NCBI GenBank assembly: GCA_049999805.1
Contig: JBNGIO010006165.1
Coordinates: 86,199-150,198, forward strand
DNA length: 64,000 bases
From: Folioceros fuciformis
Taxonomy: Eukaryota > Anthocerotophyta > Anthocerotopsida > Anthocerotales
Direction: 5' to 3'
Below are positions 39,501 through 52,362 of this stretch, in pieces; position 1 is the stretch's first letter, and every line of letters begins with the position of its first letter. Below the pieces are notes generated by a model. That model ran no database searches. It was given only the letters and a program-made list of their open reading frames with translations, and had not been told where the DNA came from. The position numbers and the translations under genes were made by a program.

Positions 39501-42500
39501 TGGTGAAGTTAAAGACGCCGTTTCTCTTTTTGCAACTTTACTTTGAACTAAGGGCCTCGGTTATCTAAATTTTTCTATGTTCATGTAAGCATAACCAGCT
39601 GGATGAGTTGAAGGAGGCGTTTGAAGGGTTGCCAGACTTTTTGAATCAGGTAGTTTGTTGGACAAATGCTTGAGACGTATCGTGTTCCGAGTTGCAGCAT
39701 AACTACGTCACCTTATTTCAACCTAAACCAAACCACCATCACAAGTGCCTCTGACTTTTATGTAGGTGGCTGACGCCGAGATTGGCCGGCTGCAAAGTCA
39801 GGCTCAACAACCGGGGGAAGCTTGCATTGTATACATCCCGCAAGTTGGTGAGCAGTAACTTTTTGGCTTAATCAGATCACATTGGGAACTAGTTTATCCG
39901 GAAAGTCACTCCTTGTTTGTAGGTTACTTAATGCACTTCACCAAGGCAAAACTCAGTCAACATACACTGGAAAAGCTGCCAGATTTTGAGTTTGCGGTAC
40001 GCCACTAGCCAGCACTTAGTTCAAGGTCAGAAACATTAGAGTGCATTTAGGAGCTGCAGGTAACTTTGAAACCAAGCCCACTAAAAGTGTACTCTTACTC
40101 TATTCAAGTTTGAAGGAGGTGAGGATCACGATCGAAGGTTTTTCTATCACACGTCGAAGACACGGCAGCTAGATGATATGCTGGGAGACATTTACCACAA
40201 AATCCTGGGTTTCAAGCCATCTTCTAGTCATCTATCTTAGCAGAGTAATATGAGCTTGTCTTGTGAAACTTGGTTGTCTTTTCTCAGAATTGCTGGTGCT
40301 CCTGGACTGCAGACATGGAGCACGCTATTTTGGAAACGTTGCAGGCGAAAGTAGCTGGTTTTGCCCCATCCTTGAACGAGGCAACAGGCGTTGCAGCCGA
40401 ATTGGACTGGTTCGTAGCTCATCCTCCATGACTCGATGGACACCTTTGCTTACAAGGAAAGCAAAGGAGTCGAGTTGATTGCTCTTTCGTTATGATTTGA
40501 ATCACTACACTGTTCAATGCAGCCTTCTAGCATTGGCTATCAGCGCGGCAGAGTACAAGTGCGTCCGACCTCAGCTTTCGGAAGACAACATCTTGGTTAT
40601 AAAGAGCGGGAGGTTAGCAACTCCTGATAGATTGAAAACTACAAGCGAAAGTTGTCAGAGCGTCTATGTATCCCTGACCTGACAGTGCAATCTCTGGCTC
40701 ACAGACATCTGCTCCAAGAATTGACAGTGGACAGGTTTGTGCCCAACGAAACCGTGGTAGAGGATGGTGAAGACACCGGTAAGGAATTATGTTCTGCCTC
40801 GAATGATTTGATGAGCGCGCTGTGCTAGTTGTGTCTCCACTAGTCCATGAACTGTGTCACGGTCGTCTCACAGGAAGAATTCATGTGATAACCGGCCCCA
40901 ACTGCTCTGGGAAAAGTATCTACTTGAAACAGGTGGGCACAGTGAGCTTTCGCTGTCCGATATTGCCCGAACCAGGGACGTTCACCTGTGTCCCGTCTGC
41001 AGGTGGGAATCATCGTCTTCCTTGCTCATATAGGGAGCTTTGTCCCAGCCGACGAAGCGGTTGTCGGCCTGACGGACAGGTAGTACTCCGAAACGCTGTC
41101 GGACTCCCATTTCTCATCACCCCCACAAAGCCAGTAAGAAAAGAATGCCCTGGTGCAGAATATTTAGTAGAGTGGCTGGCAAGGAAACTGTGCGAATTTC
41201 GCGGTCAGCCTTCATGATTGATCTCCACCAGATTTCGGTCATGCTGAGGTTAGCCCCATGGTATTATCTCTTAAAAGGGAAATGGCAACAGGAAGTGGTT
41301 CCAATTACCATGACTATAGACCCTAATGTGAGTGAATTTGTTCATACCAGGCACGCCACATCAAGATCCTTGTGCCTCTTGGACGAATTTGGGAAAGGCA
41401 CTCTGACAACAGGTTTTTCCTCAAGAAGACACCACTTGCTGAAGCTCCGTGGGAAGGAAATGATGTTTGTTTTGACTGATGGATGCCGTGCAGACGGTAT
41501 CGGACTTCTGTGCGCAACTTTGAAGTATTTTGCTTCTTACGAGCTTCCTCCAAAGGTTGCAAGCTTTAGTCATGTACCGTACATTTAAGGCATCGGCAAA
41601 ATGTTTTGCGTTCGTAACCTGTCACGCATACTGGCAGGTGTTTGCGACAACACATTTTAGCGAGGTGTACGATGCTGGTATTCTGCCAAAGGTAGGACTG
41701 CAACAATACGACGTTACCCTGCATCTCCAGGATTTGAGAGATAATGGGGAGTGACCCTCTATTCTGCAGTCCGAAAGCATTTCCTTCTTCACCATGGGCA
41801 TAGTTGAGCCAGTTCCGTCACCAGTTAATGCTCTGAGCGACGGAGACGTTGTATTTCTGTACCGGTACCTGCGTTAACCTTATGCTTTCCCAACTTTATT
41901 CCGGTTAACCAGCCTCCTTCGCAACCCAAGTTTGAGACCAATTGGTTGAGGCTTCCAAACTTGTGCTGATCCGCTGAGCACCTCCTGCAGGATTCTACCT
42001 GGACATGCAACCCCAAGCTATGGTGAGCCGGCGAGGCTAGTGGGCCTTACCGTCGCTGCCTTTCAGCTTCGTTCTGGAATCGCATCCTCACTAACTGTCA
42101 TCGTTGATGCAGGACTTCACTGCGCCGAGATTGCAGGCAAGTGTTCCCTCCCTGCCGATATTCGTCAACAGCACACACACTCTGCAAACACCATGGAAGG
42201 GCCTTGAACATGAAGTATGTGATGTTCCACAACGTATTTCTGAACCAGCCCTTCAAGTAAAGACGTCACTGTTTCATCTGAGAGCAGGTGTCGGGCATGA
42301 GATACTTCATCGGGCTGGGGAAGTGGTACAGCTGCTGAGAGAGTGCAGACCTATCGAACGTCTTAAGAACGCCCGTACAGATTTCCAGGACCAGCTGTAC
42401 AAGGTGCAGTGAACCCCCGACTCATACCTTAAGAACTCAGCAGATTACAGTAGACTAATTCTGGTTGGTACAGGACTTGGGCCAGAAGCTTCTAGCATTT

Positions 42501-42578
42501 GATGCGGAGACTGGAGATGTCACAGCCTTCTTGAATGACATTTTCTCCGTCTCTAATCAAACTCAACCCCCGACATAG
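36502..42578 (+). CDS. MSH5: Meiotic MutS homologue 5
   Basis: MSH5 pairs with MSH4 to stabilise recombination intermediates and promote class I crossovers. I traced 34 short exons in the correct order. The N-terminus is short and unconserved (MAFPRGSKRTVC). Conserved blocks follow: YQEQPMIIYTSSKMDETFVA, VKSSVFAYEQARHR, DATTHDALQIFQVDKHPSFM and MVGRRLMRLWFLRPILDLEV, then the lever/clamp helices. The ATPase domain has ITGPNCSGKSIYLKQ (Walker A), FMIDLHQISVML and LCLLDEFGKGTLTT (Walker B). After FATTHFSEVY the C-terminal dimerisation part ends DAETGDVTAFLNDIFSV. All junctions are in phase except one ambiguous intron at 38,537-38,622, which can still be read open. The intron at 42137-42287 uses a GC donor. 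The gene appears complete and functional, implying meiosis. Confidence 0.94.
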
Positions 42579-42742
42579 ACTTAAAACCAACTCAAACCCT
42601 TAGCAACGGGTTATTAGAGGATCGAATATTTCTTCTGTACTTCGCTGCTTCAATGTCGCTCTGTGCATAACGCAGCCCTAACTTGTGGTAAACGCACAAA
42701 TGACCCAACCTACGGGATCGTTGGTAGAAGTCCGTGGGGAAA

Positions 42743-44805
<2,063 letters not shown>

Positions 44806-45210
44806 TGTACTCGGTTGGGATTAGGAAAGCGACAATATCGGTTCTGTTCTTGCATGCCTTCCTTCCATACGCTGAAATCACTGTGCCCTGAGGATAAAAG
44901 GGCAACCATGTTTCGTCGGTGCCAGACGAGTCGGTTTATGCTCCGCATCTTGTCCCCGTCACAGGACTCTGATTGACGGTTGTATGACCGCGTCCTCCGG
45001 CTTCCCGGCGAGTCCAGTCACCACCGTGGGTTTGAACTCCGCCTTCGTGCCGGGTTACCTTTCTGTGCTGCGTCCGCCTTCGTAGAACTAGAGTGCATTG
45101 ACCTCAGCCGAGCTCACTCGATCATTTTCGCTTCTCCGTTCGCCGCATTGCGTTCCTTCCGAGTACGTCCAGCTGGGAGAGCGAGGCCCGGGTTTCCGCC
45201 GTCTCGCAGC
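44806..45210. other. MTHFR upstream region
   Basis: Presumed MTHFR promoter and 5' UTR. The frame upstream of the chosen ATG (45,211) is open from 44,980 but unconserved, so I treat it as leader. Nothing else seen. Confidence 0.5.
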
Positions 45211-48080
45211 ATGAAGGTGGTGGAGAAGCTAGAGGCGGGCGTGGCCAAGGGCCAGGTTGTCTTCTCCTTTGAGTTCTTCCCTCCCAAGACCGAGGATGGA
45301 GTGGACAACCTGTTTGAGAGGATGGACAGGATGGTTGTCCATCAACCCGCCTTCTGCGACATTACGTGGGGCGCTGGCGGATCTACCTCGGATCTCACAC
45401 TCGACATCGCCAACAAGATGCAGAATATGGTGCGCGCTCTTCGTCCTTTCCGCTCTTGGATGTGACCAGCAGTAGCCGCACGAGAGACGGGAGTTTGATT
45501 GAGTGTCTGGGATCTGCAGATCTGCGTGGAAACCATGATGCACCTCACCTGCACCAACATGCCCGTTCACAAGATCGACGAGGCTCTGGAGACCGTGAAG
45601 AAGAACGGCATCCAAAATATCCTGGCTTTGCGTGGTGACCCTCCCCATGGCCAGAAGGAGTTCGTCACAGTGGAAGGCGGTTTTTCTTGTGCTTTGGATC
45701 TGGTATGCTGTGGTCTGGATCGTTTGTCAACTGCTGCGTTGTTACGAGAGGGGGTTGGCAAAGCTTGATTCTGGGGAGGGGGGGGACCGTATTGTTTCTC
45801 AATAGGTGAGACATATTCGAAAGAAGTATGGGGACTATTTTGGCATCACTGTTGCTGGATATCCTGGTACGCGCTCTTGAATCATCGCTCCATCCTTGTA
45901 TGAGCCAGACTGTGATCTCGGGTCGGCGCAGCTCATGGCCATCTCTTGCTTCTTTCCTGTAGAAGCGCACCCTGATGCCATTTTACATGAGTCTGGGGCA
46001 ACCGAGGAGGCCTATAAGAAGGATCTCGCCTACTTGAAAGAGAAGGTTAGCACAACTGCACGAGCTCTTGGGAAAACCTTTCTCCGCACAGGATCAGCTC
46101 GCAAGCCCTTTGCCTAAAAGGGTATGGGTGGGGACATTTGTGCAGGTTGATGCAGGGGGTCAAGTGATCATCACTCAGCTTTTTTACGATACAGATGTCT
46201 TTCTCAAGTTTGCCAATGATTGTCGGGAGATTGGTATCAAGGTGCCAATTGTTCCTGGCATTATGCCTATAAACAACTACAAGGGTTTCCAGCGCATGAC
46301 TGGGTTCTGTAAGACCAAGGTGATAAGACACGTGTCCATGCCTGTTGCTTGTCAGCATGCAGGTTGCACCAGTAAGTAACTGGTGCATCGCTTCAGGTGC
46401 CTGCAGAAATCATGACCGCTCTGGAGCCAATCAAGGATAACGAGGATGCTGTACGAGAATACGGGATCCACCTTGGCACAGAGATGTGTAAGAAGATACT
46501 GGCTCACGGAATCGACTATTTGCATTTGTACTCTTTGAATATGGAGAAGTCTGTACTGGCAATACTTCAGGTACTATGCTGCGCACACCCTACCCTGGAG
46601 TCTGGATGGCTCAGTGCTGATGAATCGCACGCTGTGTAGAACCTGGGCTTGATTGATTTCAGTCAAGTTCGAAGGTCCTTGCCGTGGCGTCCAGCAACCA
46701 ATATCAAGCGACTGGGGGAAGATGTCCGTCCTATTTTCTGGTGCATATCCTTCTCTTTCTCCAGTTTCTTGTTTGGTTCCATGTTTCGATTTGCACCGGT
46801 TACAGTGTCATCAGTGATCCTCTTTTGGTGCTTTGGAGACTCACATTCATTTGTATTCAGGGCAAACCGTCCCAGGAGCTATCTGTCTAGGACAACAGGC
46901 TGGGAAGAGTTTCCTCGTGGGCGCTGGGGTGATTCTCGAAGTCCTGCGTATGGCACTTTGAGTGACTATCAGGTAGGTAACCGGGTGCGCCTGGGTTAGT
47001 AAATGGTGCCAAGGATTCCATGGAGAATCAGGCTAAAGTCAGCATGTCCGAAGCATCCCTTTGTGTGAAGTTTGTTCACAGCTACTTGTCCAACTTGGCA
47101 TGCAGTTTTTGAGGAGACGCTCTCGCAACAAGAAGATTCTCGAGGAATGGGTAGTACCACTCAAGACAGTGGAAGATGTCTACGAGGTCAGCACTTCATA
47201 GAGCAACATTCATTTCAAGTGTTCAAGAAGCCTTTTCTCATCTTTGTTGCTGTACTATAGAGATTTTCAAGTTACTGTGAGGGGAAGCTGAAAAGCATAC
47301 CTTGGTCTGAGCTCGAAGGGCTCCAACCAGAAACTCTCCAAATCAATGATAAACTGGTGAAGATCAACTCGGAGGGCTTCCTCACAATCAACAGCCAGCC
47401 TGCAGTGAACGGAGAAAAGTCGAATTCCCCTACTGTGGGTATGTACGAGTATTAAAGCATTCCAGTATTCCGTTTTTGAGTTCCAAGTTTGATCATTGGT
47501 CGGGGTCCGTGGTTTGTCGTCCTCTCTGACTTCCGATAAACTATTTTCGGTGAAAAGGTTGGGGAGGACCTGGTGGATATGTTTATCAGAAGGCTTATGT
47601 AGAGTTCTTCTGCTCACCCGAGAAATTGGACGTCCTTGTTGAGAAAGCAAAAAGTCTCCCAAGTTTGACATACATTGCTGTTAACTCCAAAGGCGATCTG
47701 CGTTCGAACGTTAGGCCAGGAGACGTGAATGCAGTAACATGGGGAGTGTTTCCTGCAAAGGAGGTTATCCAGCCAACAGTTGTCGATCCTGCCAGCTTTC
47801 TTGTGTGGAAGGATGAAGCGTTTGAAATCTGGGATAAGGAGTGGGCGTCACTGTATCCAGAGGAGGACCCTGCTCGGGGAGTGCTGTCTGAGGTATGTGT
47901 CAGCCGATAGGCGTGATCCGTGGATTTCCTGAAGTTTGTCTGGTGGGTCATCCAAGCCCCCACACTGGCATGATGCCCCGGTTTTTGTCATTGCAGATCC
48001 AGAACTCGTACTTTCTTGTGAGCCTTGTGGAGAACGATTATGTCCAAGGGGACCTGTTTGGGATTCTCAGCAGCGTGTGA
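45211..48080 (+). CDS. MTHFR: Methylenetetrahydrofolate reductase
   Basis: MTHFR reduces 5,10-methylene-THF to 5-methyl-THF, the methyl donor for methionine synthesis. Twelve exons (first 45211-45429, second 45520-45702, last ending at 48,080 with TGA) give about 600 residues. The catalytic FAD barrel runs from [17 protein letters not shown] through [48 protein letters not shown] and [15 protein letters not shown] to [30 protein letters not shown] and [20 protein letters not shown]. The C-terminal regulatory domain follows: [40 protein letters not shown] and [20 protein letters not shown]. Length and both domains match plant MTHFR, in which the C-terminal domain is present but the enzyme is known to be NADH-preferring and not SAM-inhibited. 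No lesions seen. Confidence 0.97.
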
Positions 48081-49312
48081 TAGCGGCACCGCACGCCGGT
48101 CACTTATTATCCACCTGTCTGTTGGAGACTAGCTTAGGAAACGGCAGCAGAAGATTGAGCTCAGCTGATGACTGAGCAGCGCCTATCACACAGCCTTGAT
48201 AGGCTGTCCTGTAGGTCAGGTCCTTGTTGTCCATGAGGCGCAGCGGAAGCCAGAAATTCTGGTCGTCAGATGTGTATGGTCGTCAATTTTGTGAATCGTC
48301 CGTGTCCCAACTTCTCATCACTCAGACTTTAGCTTAGTTCGCTAGGACAATTCTGATGACAATTTTTTGCAGCAGGTATTTGCAGAAACCCGCTTGCTGA
48401 ACACTTGAGTGTAAATACGTACTGGATGTGCGGCTCTCACCGATCATCGACTTGAAGACTGGAGGACTCGTCGCGAATCTTCCTGGGCTTAAGGGAGTGT
48501 GTGAACTTGTCGTCCCCTTCACCGCGCTCATGACCGCACTCAGTAAGCTTGCGTTACCTAGACGTTGGATTACACCAAAGGTGTTCGGTGGCGCAGGTGT
48601 GGAAAACCTCGGAATCAGGCCAATGATTTGCAACACCGTTGACAAGGTTTTGTACTTCTACATCAAAGGCAAGGCAAAGCGAAGGCGACAAGTTCTTCCA
48701 TATTAACAGCAATTTGGGAGACCTGGTCTTCGCAGGCAGAGCAAAGGAGCTCTGCTGTCTGGTACGGTGCGCGGGAAGTCAAATCTCATGCGGTGCAGAG
48801 CAATCGCTGCGCACCTTCCCACGAAATGCTGGCCGTTGTACCAACGGAGCACGTGTGAAATATTTTTTGAAGGGTCTGTTTACGGACCGTTCACTTGGAG
48901 GGAACTTTATCCGCAAACTGCGGTAGCGTCCGTGAGGGTTTGATGCCGTTCATCGTGAAACCAACAACAACCAGCGGACAGCTTTTAACGGGCCAATCGA
49001 GCGATTTCCTCTTCTTCTTCTTTTCTGTCGGCACATTTAAACTAGACATTTTTGTGTATGTTACAAAGCATGAAGTGCAGTACGAAGTTGACAGGACTCA
49101 GGAGGAAGTATCAACCAGCGGAGACCACCAGCCTGATGTACAACACCCTCCCCCCCAATAACCTTAGTCCACGAGGCACTTACAATGCATCCGGCCTCAA
49201 TCCGTCGGCAGCCCGCTTATATCGGGCACGGGGCGGAGTTGTAGAGCACCTTGCGCCAGGCACCTTGAAAAGCAAGTCTGTTCCGTGCCATTATGTATAA
49301 GAATCGGTTATA
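48081..49312. other. Intergenic region downstream of MTHFR
   Basis: Contains the MTHFR 3' UTR. A 92-codon plus-strand ORF (48428-48706, MRLSPIIDLKTGGLV...) has reasonable amino-acid composition but no domain I recognise and no flanking splice support, so it is not called. AT content rises towards the right. Confidence 0.4.
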
Positions 49313-50528
49313 CAATCGACCCTTTGTAAATGTGACCTCCCTAAATATTATACCTTTACAAATATTATATGTATAGATGGGTTTGAGTATTCCCTAGTTG
49401 TGGAGTAAGGTTAAATTTAATTTTTCTATAAATATTATATGTTACTTATTTCATGAGAATAGGCACTCCCAACCGCTATAATCCAATTCTATAAATTTTA
49501 TTTTATATTTTATAATATATATAAATTAATCTTAAAATAACATGAATGTTATAGATATCTAACTTATCCAAGCACAATATGAGGACTTGAACACTTGAGA
49601 TGGGCCCACTTGAAATGAGCCCAAAGAGAAGAGGAAAGAAGCAAGAAAGGGAAAAGGAGGAAAGAGAGAGCAAGGGAGGAGAGAGTAAGAAAGGGAGGAA
49701 AAAGAGAGCAAGGAAGGAGAGAGTAAGAAAGGGAGGAAAGAGAGAGCAAGAGAAGAAGAAAGGATTGACCCTTATTATGTTTGCATAAGAAATTGTTAAT
49801 TACGAGGTAATAAATACATATATTATCTTTTCTACTTTGGATGCAGATGATAAATGCATGTACTATCTTTTCTACTTTGGATACAGATGATATATAGGCT
49901 TTTATTTAACCTACACTCAAAAATAAAGGTATTGATGTTGAAATTCTTCTAAAGAATATTATCAAGTAAGGCCTATTTTGGGTTTTGCTCAAATGGAAGA
50001 TGCTATTAGGTCAAATAGAAGATGCAATTGGGGTCATACGCATATTTGTTTTAGAGCAACAACCAAATGATACCATGTCTACAATTAAGAATTTGCAACA
50101 AATTGAGAAACAAGTTTTAAAGCATGTTAAGTCCTCTTTGAAACAAGTAGAAATAACCCGTTTTTTAGGTCAATTTCAAGTTCATTTCTTATTTTATTTA
50201 TGATAATTTATAATATTATTAAGAATTATAATANNNNNNNNNNNNNNNNNNNNNNNNNNNNNNNNNNNNNNNNNNNNNNNNNNNNNNNNNNNNNNNNNNN
50301 NNNNNNNNNNNNNNNNNNNNNNNNNNNNNNNNNTTATAATACTCATATTTATTACATATTTAATAAATAAATAATAAATCATAATATAGAAAATATATAT
50401 TATAATTTTCTTATCTTAAATTTAAATATTTTATTTTTGATAAATAGTTGAATTCTCTAATTGTTAGACCTTCCTAAATGTTACCCATGCCCTACTCCCA
50501 GCAGGTAATATTTAGGGAGGGTAGACTG
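49313..50528. mobile_element. Internally deleted pogo/Tigger-like (Tc1/mariner superfamily) element
   Basis: Terminal inverted repeats begin CAATCGACCCT (49,313) and, read on the other strand, CAGTCTACCCT (50,528). They agree at about 18 of 25 terminal positions, and both contain CCTCCCTAAATATTA-type motifs slightly further in. Each end abuts TA (49311-49312 and 50529-50530), the target duplication of Tc1/mariner/pogo elements. Inside, 49,985-50,190 encodes DAIGVIRIFVLEQQ and QIEKQVLKHVKSSLKQVEIT, which resemble the extreme C-terminus of pogo/Tigger transposases (usually ending KKQTTITxFF). The DDE core is missing. A GA-rich tract lies at 49,614-49,766 and a 100-N gap at 50234-50333, so part of the element is unseen. 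Confidence 0.6.
50234..50333. other. Assembly gap (100 N)
   Basis: A run of exactly 100 N inside AT-rich sequence, most likely a scaffold gap of unknown size. Confidence 0.98.
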
Positions 50529-50832
50529 TAGTTAAGAGGAACCCCTTTTTTGATCCTAGGTGGCCCGGGTTTGGTCTCTTTCCTTCGTCCCTTTCGCCCA
50601 TCTTGCTCTTCATTCGTATTTTGTCTCGCAACATAGACCGAACTTGGGCAGAGCCGCACGTGACCTTGATAGCCTTCTATCTAGTTTTTTTTTCTATTTT
50701 TAATATTTTTAATTATGGATCCTATGTTATATATACTATATGCTTCAAGTAATATTTCAGAGGTCGTATTCATATTCTTTGCACTTCACTGATGTCCACT
50801 ATATGAGATTTGATGACAATGTGATGTAGGTC

Positions 50833-52085
50833 ATGTTCACACTACTTTTGGCAGCTTCAAGTGGTGCTCTTGTGGAGACTTTGGAGACATGCAGAAGTCG
50901 TATTTGGTGGAAGGCTTCATCCTCTACAAGGCTGTGGGAAGAGCTACACATCAAAGCTTGGAACTTGGAAGGTCATGAAAGAAGAGATGAGTATTGGTGG
51001 AGAGAATATCAAATGTTACATTTGCCTTTCATGGTTTTTGTTCAACAAATATAACCTTTCCTAGTACAAACCTCACATAAAACACCAATACCATGTGATA
51101 AAGTTATTGCTTTGGTCTTGTATAGGCTTGGGCGGGGGCTTCTTTCACTCACTGTTGCTTCGAGATATGGTGTTGATAAAGCAACAGTTGTTTAGTATAC
51201 TAAGCTTATTTTTTCCATCTTAAGTGACCTTGCAAAGCTATATTCTTCATTTATTGGCATTCCGTCAGTTCATCAACAAGTTGACATATCAAAAGCATTT
51301 GAGCATTGGACCTTGTTGCCTAACATTGTTGGTGCTATAAATGGATCTCTTATCAAGTTTGCCACCAAACTAGCTGAGTAGTTCACTCCAACAGCCTATC
51401 ACTGCAAACGATACAATATGCATTGCATGGTTGTACAAGTAGTATGTGACAACCAGAAGATGTTCATAAATATATGTGCAAACAGTCCAAAAGGTTCAAA
51501 CGAAGTTGGTATTTTAAGGAATAGTAGCTTGTGGCAACGCCTTATCATGAGACGGATATTTTAAGGGCCAATCATTGAAGTGGAGGAAGTTCCAGTACCA
51601 CCTTACATCATTGGTGACTCCACGTATCCTCTAAGACCTTTTCATTTGAAAGGCTTCAAAATGCCTCTGAACGCATAGCAAAGAGCATTCAACTCTTGGT
51701 TCTCTTCTAGGCGAGTTGTCATAGAGAATTCTTTCTCTTTATCAAAGAATAGGTGGAGAATATTGAAGAACCTCAATGTACATGTAAAATATGTTGTGAA
51801 GACAATAACTGCTTGTTATGTTTTGCACAACTTTTGCATATTGGCAGGTGAGTTACAACCTTCGGAAGTAAGGATGGATGAGTATCCTCTACCACATGAT
51901 GTTTCAATTAACTTGTCAAGTATGGATGAAGATGTTATGAAGAGTATTGCCGAGGCTCAACATAATGCCTTAGTCATGCATTGGCATAGACAAAGACGAG
52001 AGGAATATATCTGCATTTATAATTTTGTGTTTAGGGTTTGGTCTCTTGTCACATGTACAGAAACTCCCCTCAGAACCGAAAGGTG
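50833..52085 (+). pseudogene. PIF/Harbinger (HARBI1-like) DDE transposase, inactivated
   Basis: One continuous frame of ~415 codons resembles a PIF/Harbinger transposase from end to end: an HTH-like segment (LTVASRYGVDKATVV), VGAINGSLIKF where family members have a catalytic Asp (AIDGT), the YHCKRYNMHCMVVQVVCDNQ strand, PPYIIGDSTYPLRPF with a second catalytic Asp, and RRVVIENSFSLSKNRWRIL with the third acidic residue and the conserved NRWRIL. The C-terminus has ITACYVLHNFCIL. I count five in-frame stops (near 51,051, 51,193, 51,379, 51,561 and 51,677), all TAA or TAG, and no frameshift. First-Asp to Asn plus five nonsense codons make it dead. No terminal inverted repeats were assigned. Confidence 0.82.
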
Positions 52086-52362
52086 ATGGGACTTTGTCGT
52101 TTTTTGGGGTGCTTTGATTAATAGAGTGACCCACTACTAATTGGGAGAGGCCTTTTATACCAAAAGTGTCCTTGGCCCATGGCAGTTTCACTCCTCGGCC
52201 TTTGGTTGTTTTTTTTTACTAATAACTGGTCCTTGGACCTTGACACTAGGTGTAGGTCTGAGTTAGTAATCCATGGCATGTGGTGGTTTAGAATAACCAA
52301 GTTATCTATATAAGGAGCAAGGGTGATTTCATTCAACCATCGTTGCTTGTTCGAGTGGGAGG
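52086..52362. other. AT-rich spacer within the repeat island
   Basis: Poly-T and simple sequence without coding potential. A TATATAAGG motif (52313-52321) lies about 40 bp upstream of the next degenerate frame. Confidence 0.4.

Noticed and set aside
42190-42256. Extra MSH5 exon reading VCDVPQRISEPALQ
   Set aside because: Including it inserts residues absent from MSH5 homologues; direct joining via the GC donor gives a collinear AGVGHEILHRAGEVV.
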